A stretch of DNA of 64,000 nt from Streptomyces sp. R28 (GTDB taxonomy: Bacteria; Actinomycetota; Actinomycetes; Streptomycetales; Streptomycetaceae), in contig NZ_CP163439.1 in NCBI RefSeq assembly GCF_041052385.1, positions 4,515,001 through 4,579,000 of the forward strand. The letters are read 5' to 3'. Below are positions 50,106 through 59,058 of the stretch, in pieces. The first letter of the stretch is position 1; each line of letters opens with the position of its first letter. A program made the position numbers and the translations under genes. The notes below the pieces were generated by a model. That model was given only the letters and a program-made list of their open reading frames with translations. It had not been told where the DNA came from and searched no databases.

Positions 50106-51398
50106 GTGGCATCCACGGTCACCATCGAGCCGTCGAAGGACTCGTCGGCCTCCTCCCGCCCGGGATACGGACAGCTGCTGCGCACCCGCGGCGCCTGGAC
50201 GTTCCTGCTGCCCGGCTTCGCGGCGCGTCAGCCGTTCGCGATGCTGACCATCTCCATCGTGCTGCTCGTGCAGCACACCACCGGCTCCTACGGTGCGGCG
50301 GGCGCCGCCGCGGCCGTCACCGGCGTCTCCATGGCGGTGTTCGCGCCCTACAGCGGCCGTCTCGCCGACCGCTACGGGCAGCGCACCGTGCTGATCCCCG
50401 GCGTGCTGGTGCACACGCTGTCGGGACTGACCCTGACGACGCTCGCCCTGAACCACGCCCCCTTGTGGGCGCTGTTCGCGGCGGCCGTGCCGACCGGTGC
50501 CTCGGTGCCGCAGGTCGGGCCCATGGTGCGGGCCCGCTGGGGCGTGAAGCTCCAGGGCTCGCCCCTGATGACGACCGCGGCGGCCTTCGAGTCGGTCACG
50601 GACGAGCTGACCTTCGTCGTCGGTCCGCTGCTGGCCACCGCCCTGTGCACCACCGTCGACCCGGCCGCGGGCCTGGTCACGGAGGCCGCGCTCACACTGC
50701 TCGGCGGTCTGCTGTTCGCCGCCCAGAAGAGCACCCAGCCCTTGGTCGCCGTCGACGGGCACGCGCGCGTGGAGCACGCTTCCGCGCTGCGCGTCCCCGG
50801 TGTGCGCGTGCTGATCGTGACCTTCCTCGGCATCGGTTCCGTCTTCGGCGGCATGCAGGTCTCCCTGGCCGCCTTCACCGAGTCGATCGGCGAGCCCGGC
50901 CTGAACGGCGTCCTGTACGGCACCTTCGCCACGGGCAACATGCTCTCCGGCATCGCCTGCGGCGCCATCGCGTGGAAGGTCTCCCCGCAGCGCCGCCTCG
51001 TCGTCGGATACGCCGCCCTCGCGCTGGCCGCGTCCGGCCTGTGGGCCGCGCACTCGGTGCTCGTCCTGGCCGGCCTCGGTCTGCTGGTCGGCATGTGCAT
51101 CGCGCCGGCGCTGATCACCGGGTACACGCTGGTCGAGGACCTGGTTCCGGCCGGTGCCCGCACCGAGGCGTTCACCTGGCTCACGGGCGCGGTGGCGCTC
51201 GGCCAGGCCGCCGCCGTCACGGTCGCCGGACAGCTGGAGGATCGCTTCTGGGGCGGCGCCGGGTTCCTGGTGCCGACGGGCGGGACGCTGCTCGCCCTGG
51301 CGACCCTGGTGGCACTGCGTTCGCGGCTGGCGGCGCGGCCCCGCGGCCGTACCGTCGCACGTGGCGTCGGTCACCGAGTCCCGGTAGCAGTGGACTGA
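50106..51398 (+). CDS. MFS transporter
   Basis: A 430-residue twelve-span exporter. GRLADRYGQRTVLIPG is the loop 2-3 motif A. The second half has less charged loops and ends with a basic tail (RSRLAARPRGRTVARG). GTG start at 50106 with AAAGG upstream. Substrate unknown; related proteins are annotated as drug or sugar efflux. Confidence 0.88.
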   Translation: MASTVTIEPSKDSSASSRPGYGQLLRTRGAWTFLLPGFAARQPFAMLTISIVLLVQHTTGSYGAAGAAAAVTGVSMAVFAPYSGRLADRYGQRTVLIPGVLVHTLSGLTLTTLALNHAPLWALFAAAVPTGASVPQVGPMVRARWGVKLQGSPLMTTAAAFESVTDELTFVVGPLLATALCTTVDPAAGLVTEAALTLLGGLLFAAQKSTQPLVAVDGHARVEHASALRVPGVRVLIVTFLGIGSVFGGMQVSLAAFTESIGEPGLNGVLYGTFATGNMLSGIACGAIAWKVSPQRRLVVGYAALALAASGLWAAHSVLVLAGLGLLVGMCIAPALITGYTLVEDLVPAGARTEAFTWLTGAVALGQAAAVTVAGQLEDRFWGGAGFLVPTGGTLLALATLVALRSRLAARPRGRTVARGVGHRVPVAVD

Positions 51399-51465
51399 GC
51401 GGCCGGAATACGTCACTATTGACCGTCGTTAGCACTCATCGAGTGAGAGTGCCAGGAGGAAGACA

Positions 51466-51795
51466 GTGCCCACCTATCAGTACCAGTGCACCGAGTGCGG
51501 CGAGGGCCTCGAGGCGGTGCAGAAGTTCACCGACGACGCCCTGACCGAGTGCCCCAGCTGCCAGGGCCGCCTCAAGAAGGTGTTCTCCGCGGTCGGCATC
51601 GTCTTCAAGGGCTCCGGTTTCTACCGCAACGACAGCCGCGGCTCCTCGTCGAGCAGCTCGCCGGCGTCGTCGAAGCCGTCGACGTCCGCCTCGTCCGACT
51701 CGTCCTCTTCTTCGTCCGCCTCGACGTCTTCTTCGTCGTCCTCGGACTCGAAGTCGTCGAGCTCCGGCACCTCCTCCAGCAGCTCCGCCGCGTAA
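51466..51795 (+). CDS. FmdB-family zinc-ribbon protein with Ser-rich tail
   Basis: A 109-residue protein. The N-terminal 48 residues form the FmdB zinc ribbon: YQYQCTECG and ECPSCQG, followed by VFSAVGIVFKGSGFY. The last 50 residues are almost all Ser with some Ala, Thr and Lys, a likely disordered tail. GTG start at 51466 with AGGAGGAA upstream, an excellent site. Function is unknown; the family name comes from formamidase regulation. Confidence 0.92.
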   Translation: MPTYQYQCTECGEGLEAVQKFTDDALTECPSCQGRLKKVFSAVGIVFKGSGFYRNDSRGSSSSSSPASSKPSTSASSDSSSSSSASTSSSSSSDSKSSSSGTSSSSSAA

Positions 51796-51810
51796 CACCT
51801 GCTTCTTACG

Positions 51811-51840
51811 GGACCCTGTCGTCTTGCGACGACGGGGTCC
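51811..51840 (+). terminator. Hairpin after the FmdB gene
   Basis: GGACCCTGTCGT pairs with ACGACGGGGTCC (one wobble) around CTTGCG, 15 bases after the stop. Confidence 0.7.
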
Positions 51841-51872
51841 TCGGTGTTCGAGGGGGCGGTTAGGGTGCGGTC

Positions 51873-52715
51873 ATGGTGAACAAGGCGAACGCAGAACTCG
51901 GCGTGATCGGCGGCTCCGGCTTCTACTCGTTCCTCGACGACGTGACCGAGATACAGGTGGACACCCCGTACGGGCCGCCCAGTGACTCCCTCTTCCTCGG
52001 CGAGATCGCCGGCCGACGGGTCGCCTTCCTCCCCCGGCACGGACGCGGTCACCATCTGCCGCCGCACCGGATCAACTACCGGGCCAACCTCTGGGCGCTG
52101 CGCTCGCTCGGCGTGCGCCAGGTCCTCGCGCCGTGCGCGGTGGGCGGCCTGCGTCCCGAGTACGGGCCTGGCACCCTGCTCGTGCCGGACCAGCTGGTCG
52201 ACCGTACGAAGTCCCGGGTGGGCACGTACTTCGACGGGCTGCCGCTGCCCGACGGCACCGTGCCGAACGTGGTGCACGTCTCCCTGGCCGACCCCTACTG
52301 CCCCGCCGGACGTACGGTCGCGTTGAAGGCGGCGCGCGGACAGGACTGGGAGCCGGTGGACGGCGGCACGCTGGTCGTCATAGAGGGGCCGCGCTTCTCG
52401 ACCCGTGCCGAATCGTTGTGGCACCAGGCCCAGGGCTGGTCGGTGGTGGGCATGACCGGCCACCCCGAGGCGGCCCTCGCCCGTGAACTCGAGCTCTGCT
52501 ACACCTCGTTGACGCTGGTCACGGACCTCGACGCGGGCGCCGAGACCGGCGAGGGCGTCTCGCACGACGAGGTGCTGCAGGTGTTCGCGGCGAACGTGGA
52601 CCGGCTGCGGGGCGTGCTCTTCGACGCGGTGGCCGCGCTGCCGACGAACGAGGAGCGGGACTGCCTGTGCACCAAGGCGCTGGGCGGGATGGATCCGGGG
52701 TTCGAGCTGCCGTAG
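51873..52715 (+). CDS. mtnP: S-methyl-5'-thioadenosine phosphorylase
   Basis: A 280-residue enzyme of polyamine and methionine salvage, splitting MTA with phosphate. LGVIGGSGFYSFLDD starts the fold; FLPRHGRGHHLPPHRINYRANLWAL binds phosphate; APCAVGGL, EGPRFSTRAE and VVGMTGHPEAALARELELCYTSLTLVTDLDAG are the nucleoside phosphorylase signatures. ATG 51873. It stands alone after a terminator. Confidence 0.95.
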   Translation: MVNKANAELGVIGGSGFYSFLDDVTEIQVDTPYGPPSDSLFLGEIAGRRVAFLPRHGRGHHLPPHRINYRANLWALRSLGVRQVLAPCAVGGLRPEYGPGTLLVPDQLVDRTKSRVGTYFDGLPLPDGTVPNVVHVSLADPYCPAGRTVALKAARGQDWEPVDGGTLVVIEGPRFSTRAESLWHQAQGWSVVGMTGHPEAALARELELCYTSLTLVTDLDAGAETGEGVSHDEVLQVFAANVDRLRGVLFDAVAALPTNEERDCLCTKALGGMDPGFELP

Positions 52716-52855
52716 GGCTCTCCGGCGGGCGGAAGTCCTCGTTCGGGTGCGGGAGTTTTCCACAACCGGCCAGTAGTCCACCGGGCCCGGCGGGCGGCGG
52801 CGCGATGCCTCATCGTGGGCTCGCAAGCCGTTCCGTCGTCGCAGGTGGTGTCCTC

Positions 52856-53416
52856 ATGTCCATGGCTCCGTCGTCCTTCTCCTCTCCCTCTCCCGTTGCT
52901 CCGCTCCCCCCGGGCACGGACGCTCCGGCCACGTGCGAGGTGCCGCACTTCGCCCCCGTACGGGTACGCGGCGGGCGGTATCGGCTACGCCGGCTCGTGC
53001 GGCACCGGAGGCGGGCCGTGGCAGCCGGGCTCGCCGTGACCGCGGCAGCGCTCGTGGCGGCGGGCCCGCGGGAAGCGGGGCGGGAGGCCGACGGGGCGCC
53101 CGGGCATCCGGTGGCGGAGCCGGTACGCCAGCACCGGGCGGTCGAGCGGGTGTCCGCGCCGGTGCGGATCGCCGACGGGGCGACGGTGCGGCTGCTGCGG
53201 CCCGGTGACCGGGTCGACGTGATCGCCGCGCAGGACACGGCCGCGGGCGGCGCCTCCCATGTGGTCGCGCGCGGCGCGCGGGTGACGAAGGTGCCGGAGC
53301 CGCTGGACGCCGCGACCGAGAGTGGGGCGCTGGTCGTGCTCTCGGTGCCGCGCGCCACCGCGGCACACCTCGCGGGGGCGAGCGCTACGGGACGGCTGGC
53401 GGTGACGCTGTGCTGA
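52856..53416 (+). CDS. SAF-domain protein (RcpC/CpaB-like), membrane-anchored
   Basis: A 186-residue protein. A basic stretch (RYRLRRLVRHRRRAV, about 41-55) precedes one span (about 55-71, AAGLAVTAAALVAAG). The outer part, VSAPVRIADGATVRLLRPGDRVDVIAAQD, then VVARGARVTKVPE and ALVVLSVPRATAAHLAGAS, fits the CpaB/RcpC domain used in Flp-type pilus assembly, yet no pilus genes are near. ATG 52856 is chosen; ATG 52862 or the frame to 52667 are alternatives. Confidence 0.78.
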   Translation: MSMAPSSFSSPSPVAPLPPGTDAPATCEVPHFAPVRVRGGRYRLRRLVRHRRRAVAAGLAVTAAALVAAGPREAGREADGAPGHPVAEPVRQHRAVERVSAPVRIADGATVRLLRPGDRVDVIAAQDTAAGGASHVVARGARVTKVPEPLDAATESGALVVLSVPRATAAHLAGASATGRLAVTLC

Positions 53417-53510
53417 GCCGGGTCGCACGTGTCGTGCGCATGGCAGTCAAGGCCCTGTCAAGTCCCTCCTTCCGGTGGCGCAATTGGACAGGATGGCCCA
53501 GCCCTGACGT

Positions 53511-53539
53511 AGGTTGCGGAGCTGTTTGTTCCGCAACCT
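53511..53539 (+). promoter_or_regulatory. Stem-loop in the mscL leader
   Basis: A perfect 10-bp inverted repeat AGGTTGCGGA-N9-TCCGCAACCT, 24 bases before the mscL start. It could be a leader hairpin affecting translation, an operator, or the terminator of the upstream SAF gene. Confidence 0.5.
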
Positions 53540-53563
53540 GTGCGCGCGAGGAGAGGCTCCGAA

Positions 53564-54022
53564 GTGAGCGAGAAGAAGGAACCGGGCATCTGGGACGGCT
53601 TCAAGGCCTTCCTGATGCGCGGGAACGTCGTCGATCTGGCTGTGGCGGTGGTCATCGGTGCCGCGTTCACCAACATCGTCAACGCGGTGGTGAAGGGGAT
53701 CATCAATCCGCTGGTCGGCACGATCGGCACCAAGAACCTCGATCACTACAGCTCGTGCCTGAGCACGTCGTGCAAGGGCGATCAGGGGATCCAGATCCTG
53801 TGGGGCTCGGTCCTCGGCGCGACCCTCAGCTTCGTGATCACCGCGGCCGTCGTCTACTTCCTGATGGTCCTGCCGATGGCGAAGTACCTGGCCGGGGTGG
53901 AGGCCCGCAGGAAGGCGAAGGAAGGCGCCCACGAGGTCATCGAGGTGACCGAGCTGGAGGTGCTCAAGGAGATCCGCGACGCACTGGTGGCGCAGCGCGG
54001 TTCGGGGCACGACGAGCGGTAA
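53564..54022 (+). CDS. mscL: Large-conductance mechanosensitive channel MscL
   Basis: A 152-residue emergency valve for osmotic downshock. GFKAFLMRGNVVDLAVAVVIGAAFTNIVNAVV is the diagnostic first segment and VLGATLSFVITAAVVYFLMVLPM the second span. The periplasmic loop has CLSTSC. GTG 53564 fits the conserved start; upstream codons are excluded by the leader hairpin. Confidence 0.96.
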   Translation: MSEKKEPGIWDGFKAFLMRGNVVDLAVAVVIGAAFTNIVNAVVKGIINPLVGTIGTKNLDHYSSCLSTSCKGDQGIQILWGSVLGATLSFVITAAVVYFLMVLPMAKYLAGVEARRKAKEGAHEVIEVTELEVLKEIRDALVAQRGSGHDER

Positions 54023-54026
54023 CCGC

Positions 54027-54203
54027 TCAGAGGTGGTGGGGAGGCTTCTCGTCGAGGAAGCGCTTGAGGTCGGCCGCGCTGTCGGTGCCCGGCCGATCGC
54101 CCCACCCGCGGTCCGTGTCGTCCGAGGACTGCTGGTCCAGCGGGTCGTCGAAGATCAGCGCGGGCTTCGGCTCGCGCGGCTCGGGGGCGGGGGAGTCACT
54201 CAT
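54027..54203 (-). CDS. Small acidic hypothetical protein
   Basis: A 58-residue protein, MSDSPAPEPREPKPALIFDD, then PLDQQSSDDTDRGWGDRP and a closing ADLKRFLDEKPPHHL. I recall near-identical small proteins next to mscL in other streptomycetes. ATG 54203, no strong ribosome site. Function unknown. Convergent with mscL, four bases apart. Confidence 0.7.
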   Translation of the reverse strand: MSDSPAPEPREPKPALIFDDPLDQQSSDDTDRGWGDRPGTDSAADLKRFLDEKPPHHL

Positions 54204-54329
54204 GCGTCCAGGGTACGGCCCGCACGAGGGCCCTCCGCGGCGACAACCCTCTCGGCGGCGGCCCAGGCGCTTGCGCGCTGGTGATCCCTTCGCAAGAAAT
54301 TCCCCGCCCCATCTGCTGTGCTTGACCCC

Positions 54330-55568
54330 ATGACGTCCAGTTCGACTCCTGCGCCGGACTCCCCCCGCACACCGGGAAGCCGCCGACCGCTGCGCAGACT
54401 CGCGGCGCGTGGCCGTGGTGAGGTGCATCGGGCCGCCACCCCGCTGGAGCTCTTCTTCGACCTGTGCTTCGTCGTGGCCATCGCCCAGGCGGGCATGCAG
54501 CTGGTGCACGCCGTCGCCGAGGGACACGCGGGCGAGGGGATCCTCAACTACGCGATGGTGTTCTTCGCCATCTGGTGGGCCTGGATGAACTTCACCTGGT
54601 TCGCCTCGGCGTACGACAACGACGACGTGCTCTACCGGGTCGTCACCCTGATCCAGATCGCCGGGGTGCTGGTCCTGGCGGCAGGGGTCTCCCGGGCGTT
54701 CGAGGACCACGAGTTCCTGGCGGTGCTGCTGGGCTACGTGATCATGCGTCTCGCCCTCGTGACGCAGTGGCTGCGGGCGGGCAGGTCCAGCGAGGGCGCG
54801 GAGAGGACGATGGCCCTGAGATACGCCGTCGGCGTGCTGCTGTGCCAGATCGGCTGGCTGGGGCTGGTGCTCCTGCCCGAGGATGCCAGGCCCTGGGTGT
54901 TCCTGGTGATGGCGATCCTCGAGATGTGTGTGCCGCCGTACGCGGAGAAGGACCATCCCACGTCCTGGCATCCGCGCCATATCGCCGAGCGGTACGGGCT
55001 GTTCACGATCATCGTGCTCGGCGAGACCATCGCCGCGGCCACGGTCGCCGTGAAGACCGGCATCGACGAGAACGACGCGCTGGGCGACCTGCTGCCGATC
55101 GCCGCCGGCGGACTGTTGATCATCTTCGCCGCGTGGTGGATCTACTTCGTGGTGCCGATCCACGGTCACCTGCGCTCCAACAAGCAGGCGTTCCTGTGGG
55201 GTTACGGCCACTATCTGGTCTTCGCCTCGGCGGCAGCGATCGGCGCGGGCCTGGAGGTGGCGGTCGAGCAGGTGGTCGGCAAGGCGCACATCTCGACGCT
55301 GGCCGCGTCGGCGGCGGTGACCCTGCCGACGGCGCTCTATCTGCTCACCGTGTGGGCGCTGCACTCGCGTCACTTCAAGGTGGGCATCGCCCAGCAGCTG
55401 GTGCTGCCGACCACGGCCCTGCTGGTGATCTGCTGCACGTTCCTGGGCGACTGGGCGGTGCTCGCGGCCGGCCTCGTCTCGGCGGGAGCGGTGGCGACCG
55501 GGGAGACACTGACGGCACGCAGGTCGGCCCGGGAGCGCGGGACGGCGGCGCGGGCGCCGGTCGCCTGA
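54330..55568 (+). CDS. LtrA-family membrane protein
   Basis: A 412-residue protein with about twelve spans, of the low-temperature-requirement A family. TPLELFFDLCFVVAIAQ and YNDDVLYR-like VLYRVVTLIQIAGV, HIAERYGLFTIIVLGETIAA and the C-terminal spans are typical. Name comes from Listeria cold growth; role here unknown. ATG 54330; GTG 54318 is also in frame. Confidence 0.9.
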   Translation: MTSSSTPAPDSPRTPGSRRPLRRLAARGRGEVHRAATPLELFFDLCFVVAIAQAGMQLVHAVAEGHAGEGILNYAMVFFAIWWAWMNFTWFASAYDNDDVLYRVVTLIQIAGVLVLAAGVSRAFEDHEFLAVLLGYVIMRLALVTQWLRAGRSSEGAERTMALRYAVGVLLCQIGWLGLVLLPEDARPWVFLVMAILEMCVPPYAEKDHPTSWHPRHIAERYGLFTIIVLGETIAAATVAVKTGIDENDALGDLLPIAAGGLLIIFAAWWIYFVVPIHGHLRSNKQAFLWGYGHYLVFASAAAIGAGLEVAVEQVVGKAHISTLAASAAVTLPTALYLLTVWALHSRHFKVGIAQQLVLPTTALLVICCTFLGDWAVLAAGLVSAGAVATGETLTARRSARERGTAARAPVA

Positions 55569-55627
55569 CCGGCCCCACATGGCCGGACATCGCGGGAGCG
55601 CGCCGGTGGCTGGACGAGACTGGCCCC

Positions 55628-56656
55628 ATGACAGTTGACGCTCTGACAGATGTCGCCGGGCTGCGCGTGGGGCACGCGACGCGCAAAGACGACGGTTGGC
55701 TCACCGGCACCACGGTCGTCCTCGCACCCGAGGGCGGGGCCGTGGCAGCCGTGGACGTACGCGGTGGCGGTCCCGGCACCAAGGAGACCGACGCACTCGA
55801 TCCGCGCAACCTCGTGCAGAAGGTCGAGGCGATCGTGCTGACCGGCGGCAGCGCGTACGGGCTCGACGCGGCGTCCGGGGTGATGGCCTGGCTGGAGGAG
55901 CGGGGGCGCGGGGTGCGCGTGGGGGTGGATCCGGCGCATGTCGTGCCGGTGGTGCCCGCGGCCTGCGTCTTCGATCTGGGCCGGGGCGGCGACTTCCGGG
56001 CGAGGCCGGACGCGGCCACCGGGCGTGCGGCGGTCGAGGCGGCCGCGGCGAGTAAGGCCGGGGCGGCCGTGCGGCAGGGGTGCGTGGGTGCCGGTACGGG
56101 GGCGACGGTCGGGTCGGTGAAGGGCGGGGTCGGCACGGCGAGCGTCGTTCTCGACTCGGGGATCACGGTGGCGGCGCTGGTGGTGGCCAACGCGGCGGGG
56201 GCGGCGGTGGATCCGCAGACGGGGGTGCTGTACGGGGAGTTGTTCCAGGGGCGCGTGGACTATCCGCAGGAGCAGGTCCATGAGGCCGCGCGGGTGCGCC
56301 TCGCCGAGATCGCGGCGAAGAACGCGCCGCCCCCGCTGAACACCACGCTCGCGGTGGTCGCCACCGACGCGGACCTGTCGAAGGCGCAGGCGCAGAAGCT
56401 GGCCGGCACGGCGCACGACGGCATCGCACGCGCCGTACGGCCGGTGCATCTGCTCAACGACGGGGACACCGTGTTCGCGCTGGCCACCGGGGACCGGCCG
56501 CTCGACGCCGGGCACCCGCTCGCGCTCAACGAGCTTCTCGCGGCGGGCGCGGACGCGGTGACGCGGGCGATCGTGCGGGCCGTGCGCGCGGCCGAGTCGG
56601 TGGACGGACCGGGTGGAGTGTGGCCGTCGTACGGGGAGTTGTACGGGGAACGCTGA
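55628..56656 (+). CDS. P1/S58-family autoprocessing peptidase
   Basis: A 342-residue protein of the DmpA/NylC superfamily. LTGGSAYGLDAASGVMAWLEE and GAGTGATVGSVKGGVG are family traits. PPPLNTTLAVVATDADL contains the probable autocleavage point Asn238-Thr239, the latter the expected N-terminal nucleophile. Relatives hydrolyse beta-aminopeptides or nylon oligomers. ATG 55628. It follows LtrA by 59 bases. Confidence 0.9.
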   Translation: MTVDALTDVAGLRVGHATRKDDGWLTGTTVVLAPEGGAVAAVDVRGGGPGTKETDALDPRNLVQKVEAIVLTGGSAYGLDAASGVMAWLEERGRGVRVGVDPAHVVPVVPAACVFDLGRGGDFRARPDAATGRAAVEAAAASKAGAAVRQGCVGAGTGATVGSVKGGVGTASVVLDSGITVAALVVANAAGAAVDPQTGVLYGELFQGRVDYPQEQVHEAARVRLAEIAAKNAPPPLNTTLAVVATDADLSKAQAQKLAGTAHDGIARAVRPVHLLNDGDTVFALATGDRPLDAGHPLALNELLAAGADAVTRAIVRAVRAAESVDGPGGVWPSYGELYGER

Positions 56657-56825
56657 CGACAGGGGGCAACACTGAGGGGGTGGCACCTGTTCCGCGTGGT
56701 CGATTGTCGCGGTTGTGTCACGTGATGGCATTCACCGCGCACGGCGGGAACCCGGTCCGGTGACGGTGGCCTCTTCCACCGTGGAACGGAACGGATCCCG
56801 CAAATCGTAAGAACTGGAGCAGCTC

Positions 56826-58043
56826 GTGACAACGCCGGACATAGCAGCGCGGCGCGCACTGGGGGCCTGTGCCGCCCTGATGATCGGCGCCCTGACCCTC
56901 ACCGCCTGTGGTGGGAGCGCCAACGCCGACAACGACGACAAGGGGGGCAGTGACTCTTCCCATGCGTCCGCCGCGAAGATCGTGATCTCGGCGAAGGACG
57001 GCTCGACAGGCGCGTCGATCAACACGACCGGCGTGAAGGTCAGCGACGGCAAGCTGACCGACGTGAAGATGACCGTGGCGGGGACCGGGAAGGCCGTGCC
57101 GGGTTCCCTGTCCGCCGACGGGGGCAGCTGGCAGCCGAAGGAGCAGCTGGAGCGGGGGACGAAGTACCAGATATCAGCCACCGCGAAGGACGACGACGGG
57201 CGCACGGCCGCCGCCGACTCCGACTTCACCACGGTCTCTTCGGCCGACAGCTTCATCGGGACCTACACACCCGACGACGGCACCACGGTCGGTGTCGGCA
57301 TGCCGGTGTCGTTCAACTTCGACAAGGCGATCAGCGACAAGAAGGCCGTGCAGTCGCACATCAAGGTCACCTCCAGCAGCGGGCAGAAGGTGGTCGGGCA
57401 CTGGTTCGGGACGCAGCGGCTCGACTTCCGGCCCGAGGAGTACTGGAAGGCCGGCTCCAAGGTCACGATGAAGATCGACCTGGACGGCGTCGAGGGCGCG
57501 AACGGCGTCCGCGGGGTGCAGAAGAAGGCGGTCACCTTCGCCATCGGCCGCTCGCAGGTGTCCACCGTCGACGTGAACACGCAGACCATGACGGTCGTGC
57601 GCGACGGCAAGACGCTCAAGTCGGTCCCGATCTCGGCGGGCAGCTCGGAGTTCTCCACCTACAACGGGCAGATGGTGATCTCCGAGAAGTACAAGCAGGT
57701 GCGCATGGACAGCCGGACGGTCGATCTCGCCGACGCGTACGACATCAAGGACGTGCCGAACGCGATGCGACTGACGCAGTCGGGGACCTTCCTGCACGGC
57801 AACTACTGGTACAACAAGGGCAACCCGCCCTTCGGCAGCCAGGGCACCAGCCACGGCTGCGTCGGCCTGCGGGACATGCGGGGCGGGCAGGGAGACACCC
57901 CCGCCAAGTGGTTCTACGACAACTCGGTCCTCGGTGACGTGGTGATCGTCAAGAACTCCCCCGACAAGACCGTCGCGCCGGACAACGGGCTCAACGGCTG
58001 GAACATGACGTGGAGCGAGTGGGTCGCGGGCAGCGCCGCGTGA
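56826..58043 (+). CDS. L,D-transpeptidase lipoprotein (YkuD with Ig-like domains)
   Basis: A 405-residue lipoprotein that makes 3-3 cross-links in peptidoglycan. Lipobox LTAC with Cys28; two bacterial Ig-like domains (about 50-250); the YkuD domain with HGNYW and the catalytic SHGCVGLRDMRG (Cys345). The closing NGWNMTWSEWV helix-like tail is usual for actinobacterial LdtMt2-type enzymes. GTG start at 56826 with GGAGC upstream. Followed by a terminator. Confidence 0.95.
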   Translation: MTTPDIAARRALGACAALMIGALTLTACGGSANADNDDKGGSDSSHASAAKIVISAKDGSTGASINTTGVKVSDGKLTDVKMTVAGTGKAVPGSLSADGGSWQPKEQLERGTKYQISATAKDDDGRTAAADSDFTTVSSADSFIGTYTPDDGTTVGVGMPVSFNFDKAISDKKAVQSHIKVTSSSGQKVVGHWFGTQRLDFRPEEYWKAGSKVTMKIDLDGVEGANGVRGVQKKAVTFAIGRSQVSTVDVNTQTMTVVRDGKTLKSVPISAGSSEFSTYNGQMVISEKYKQVRMDSRTVDLADAYDIKDVPNAMRLTQSGTFLHGNYWYNKGNPPFGSQGTSHGCVGLRDMRGGQGDTPAKWFYDNSVLGDVVIVKNSPDKTVAPDNGLNGWNMTWSEWVAGSAA

Positions 58044-58085
58044 GCCACTGAGTACCGTCCGAGCAGGGATTCTTGACAGTTCGTC

Positions 58086-58114
58086 GGGTCGCGCGGGAAC
58101 TTCTCGCGCGACCC
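58086..58114 (+). terminator. Terminator of the L,D-transpeptidase gene
   Basis: GGGTCGCGCG and its complement make a 10-bp stem with a 9-base loop, followed by GCGCGTTTTA. Confidence 0.8.
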
Positions 58115-58220
58115 GCGCGTTTTACCGGACGTACGTTTTCTCGGTTCCCGGACATGATGTCCGCCCGAGGGGCTACGGTATGCACCCACAAGGTGACATG
58201 CAGCAACGCCGGGAGAAACC

Positions 58221-58967
58221 TTGAGCGTTCCGTACGAGACGGCAGCGTACGAACCACCCGAGTCGCCGGAGTCTCCGGAGGAGCACCTCGCGCGACTCCT
58301 CGGCCGCGCCCTGAACTCCTTCGAGCTGCCCGACGAGACGATACGGCGGCTCGACTGCGCGCTGGCTCATGACAGCTCGCTGCACTCCGCGCACCACAGC
58401 GCGGGACTGCACCGCGAGACGTACCGGCACACCTGGCTGCTCGCCGACGGCTCGGCGCTCACCCTGTGGGAGCTCGTCCACAACACCGCGCAGGACCGCG
58501 CCCCACAGCACGAGGTGTACGTCGACGAGGAGGAGCTGCGCGCCGCGACCGCGCGGCTGCCGCTGCCGCCGGACGCGCCGGACTTCGAACTTCCGGTGAC
58601 GGTGCAGCTGTCGCCGATACCCGCGCCTCGGCACGCGTATGCGCCGGACGACTCGGCCGACCACGCGCGCCGGTTACTGCGCCGGGCGGAGAACGCCGAC
58701 CGGCCGGACGCGGAGACGGCCGCGCTGCTGACCACGGCGTTCGCACACCAGATCACACAGGCCTTCGGGCGCCCGGGCCGCGCGAGGCGCGCCGGCTTGT
58801 GCTTCTCGCTCTACGAGCACGCCTTCCTCCTGCACGACGGTAAGGAGATCTCCCTCTGGGAGGTCGAGCACACGGCGACACCCGACGGGCGGCACATGTG
58901 CGAGGTGTACGTCAGCGAGGACGCGGCACGCGATGCGATGGAGCGGCGGGCGGCGCAGGTGTCGTAA
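58221..58967 (+). CDS. DUF6227-like protein with duplicated halves
   Basis: A 248-residue soluble protein. The two halves share a pattern: TWLLADGSALTLWELVHNTAQDR...HEVYVDEEE (about 72-105) and AFLLHDGKEISLWEVEHTATPDG...CEVYVSEDA (about 200-237), suggesting internal duplication. I associate it with the DUF6227 family, of unknown function. It has a TTG start at 58221 directly after GGGAGAAACC. Confidence 0.78.
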   Translation: MSVPYETAAYEPPESPESPEEHLARLLGRALNSFELPDETIRRLDCALAHDSSLHSAHHSAGLHRETYRHTWLLADGSALTLWELVHNTAQDRAPQHEVYVDEEELRAATARLPLPPDAPDFELPVTVQLSPIPAPRHAYAPDDSADHARRLLRRAENADRPDAETAALLTTAFAHQITQAFGRPGRARRAGLCFSLYEHAFLLHDGKEISLWEVEHTATPDGRHMCEVYVSEDAARDAMERRAAQVS

Positions 58968-59058
58968 CACCGGCTCCGCCATACAGCGCGGGTGCGGTGC
59001 CGCCGGGCCGGCCCCTCTTTTCAGTGACCGTCGGCGATTTCAGCAACCCTCGCCGATT

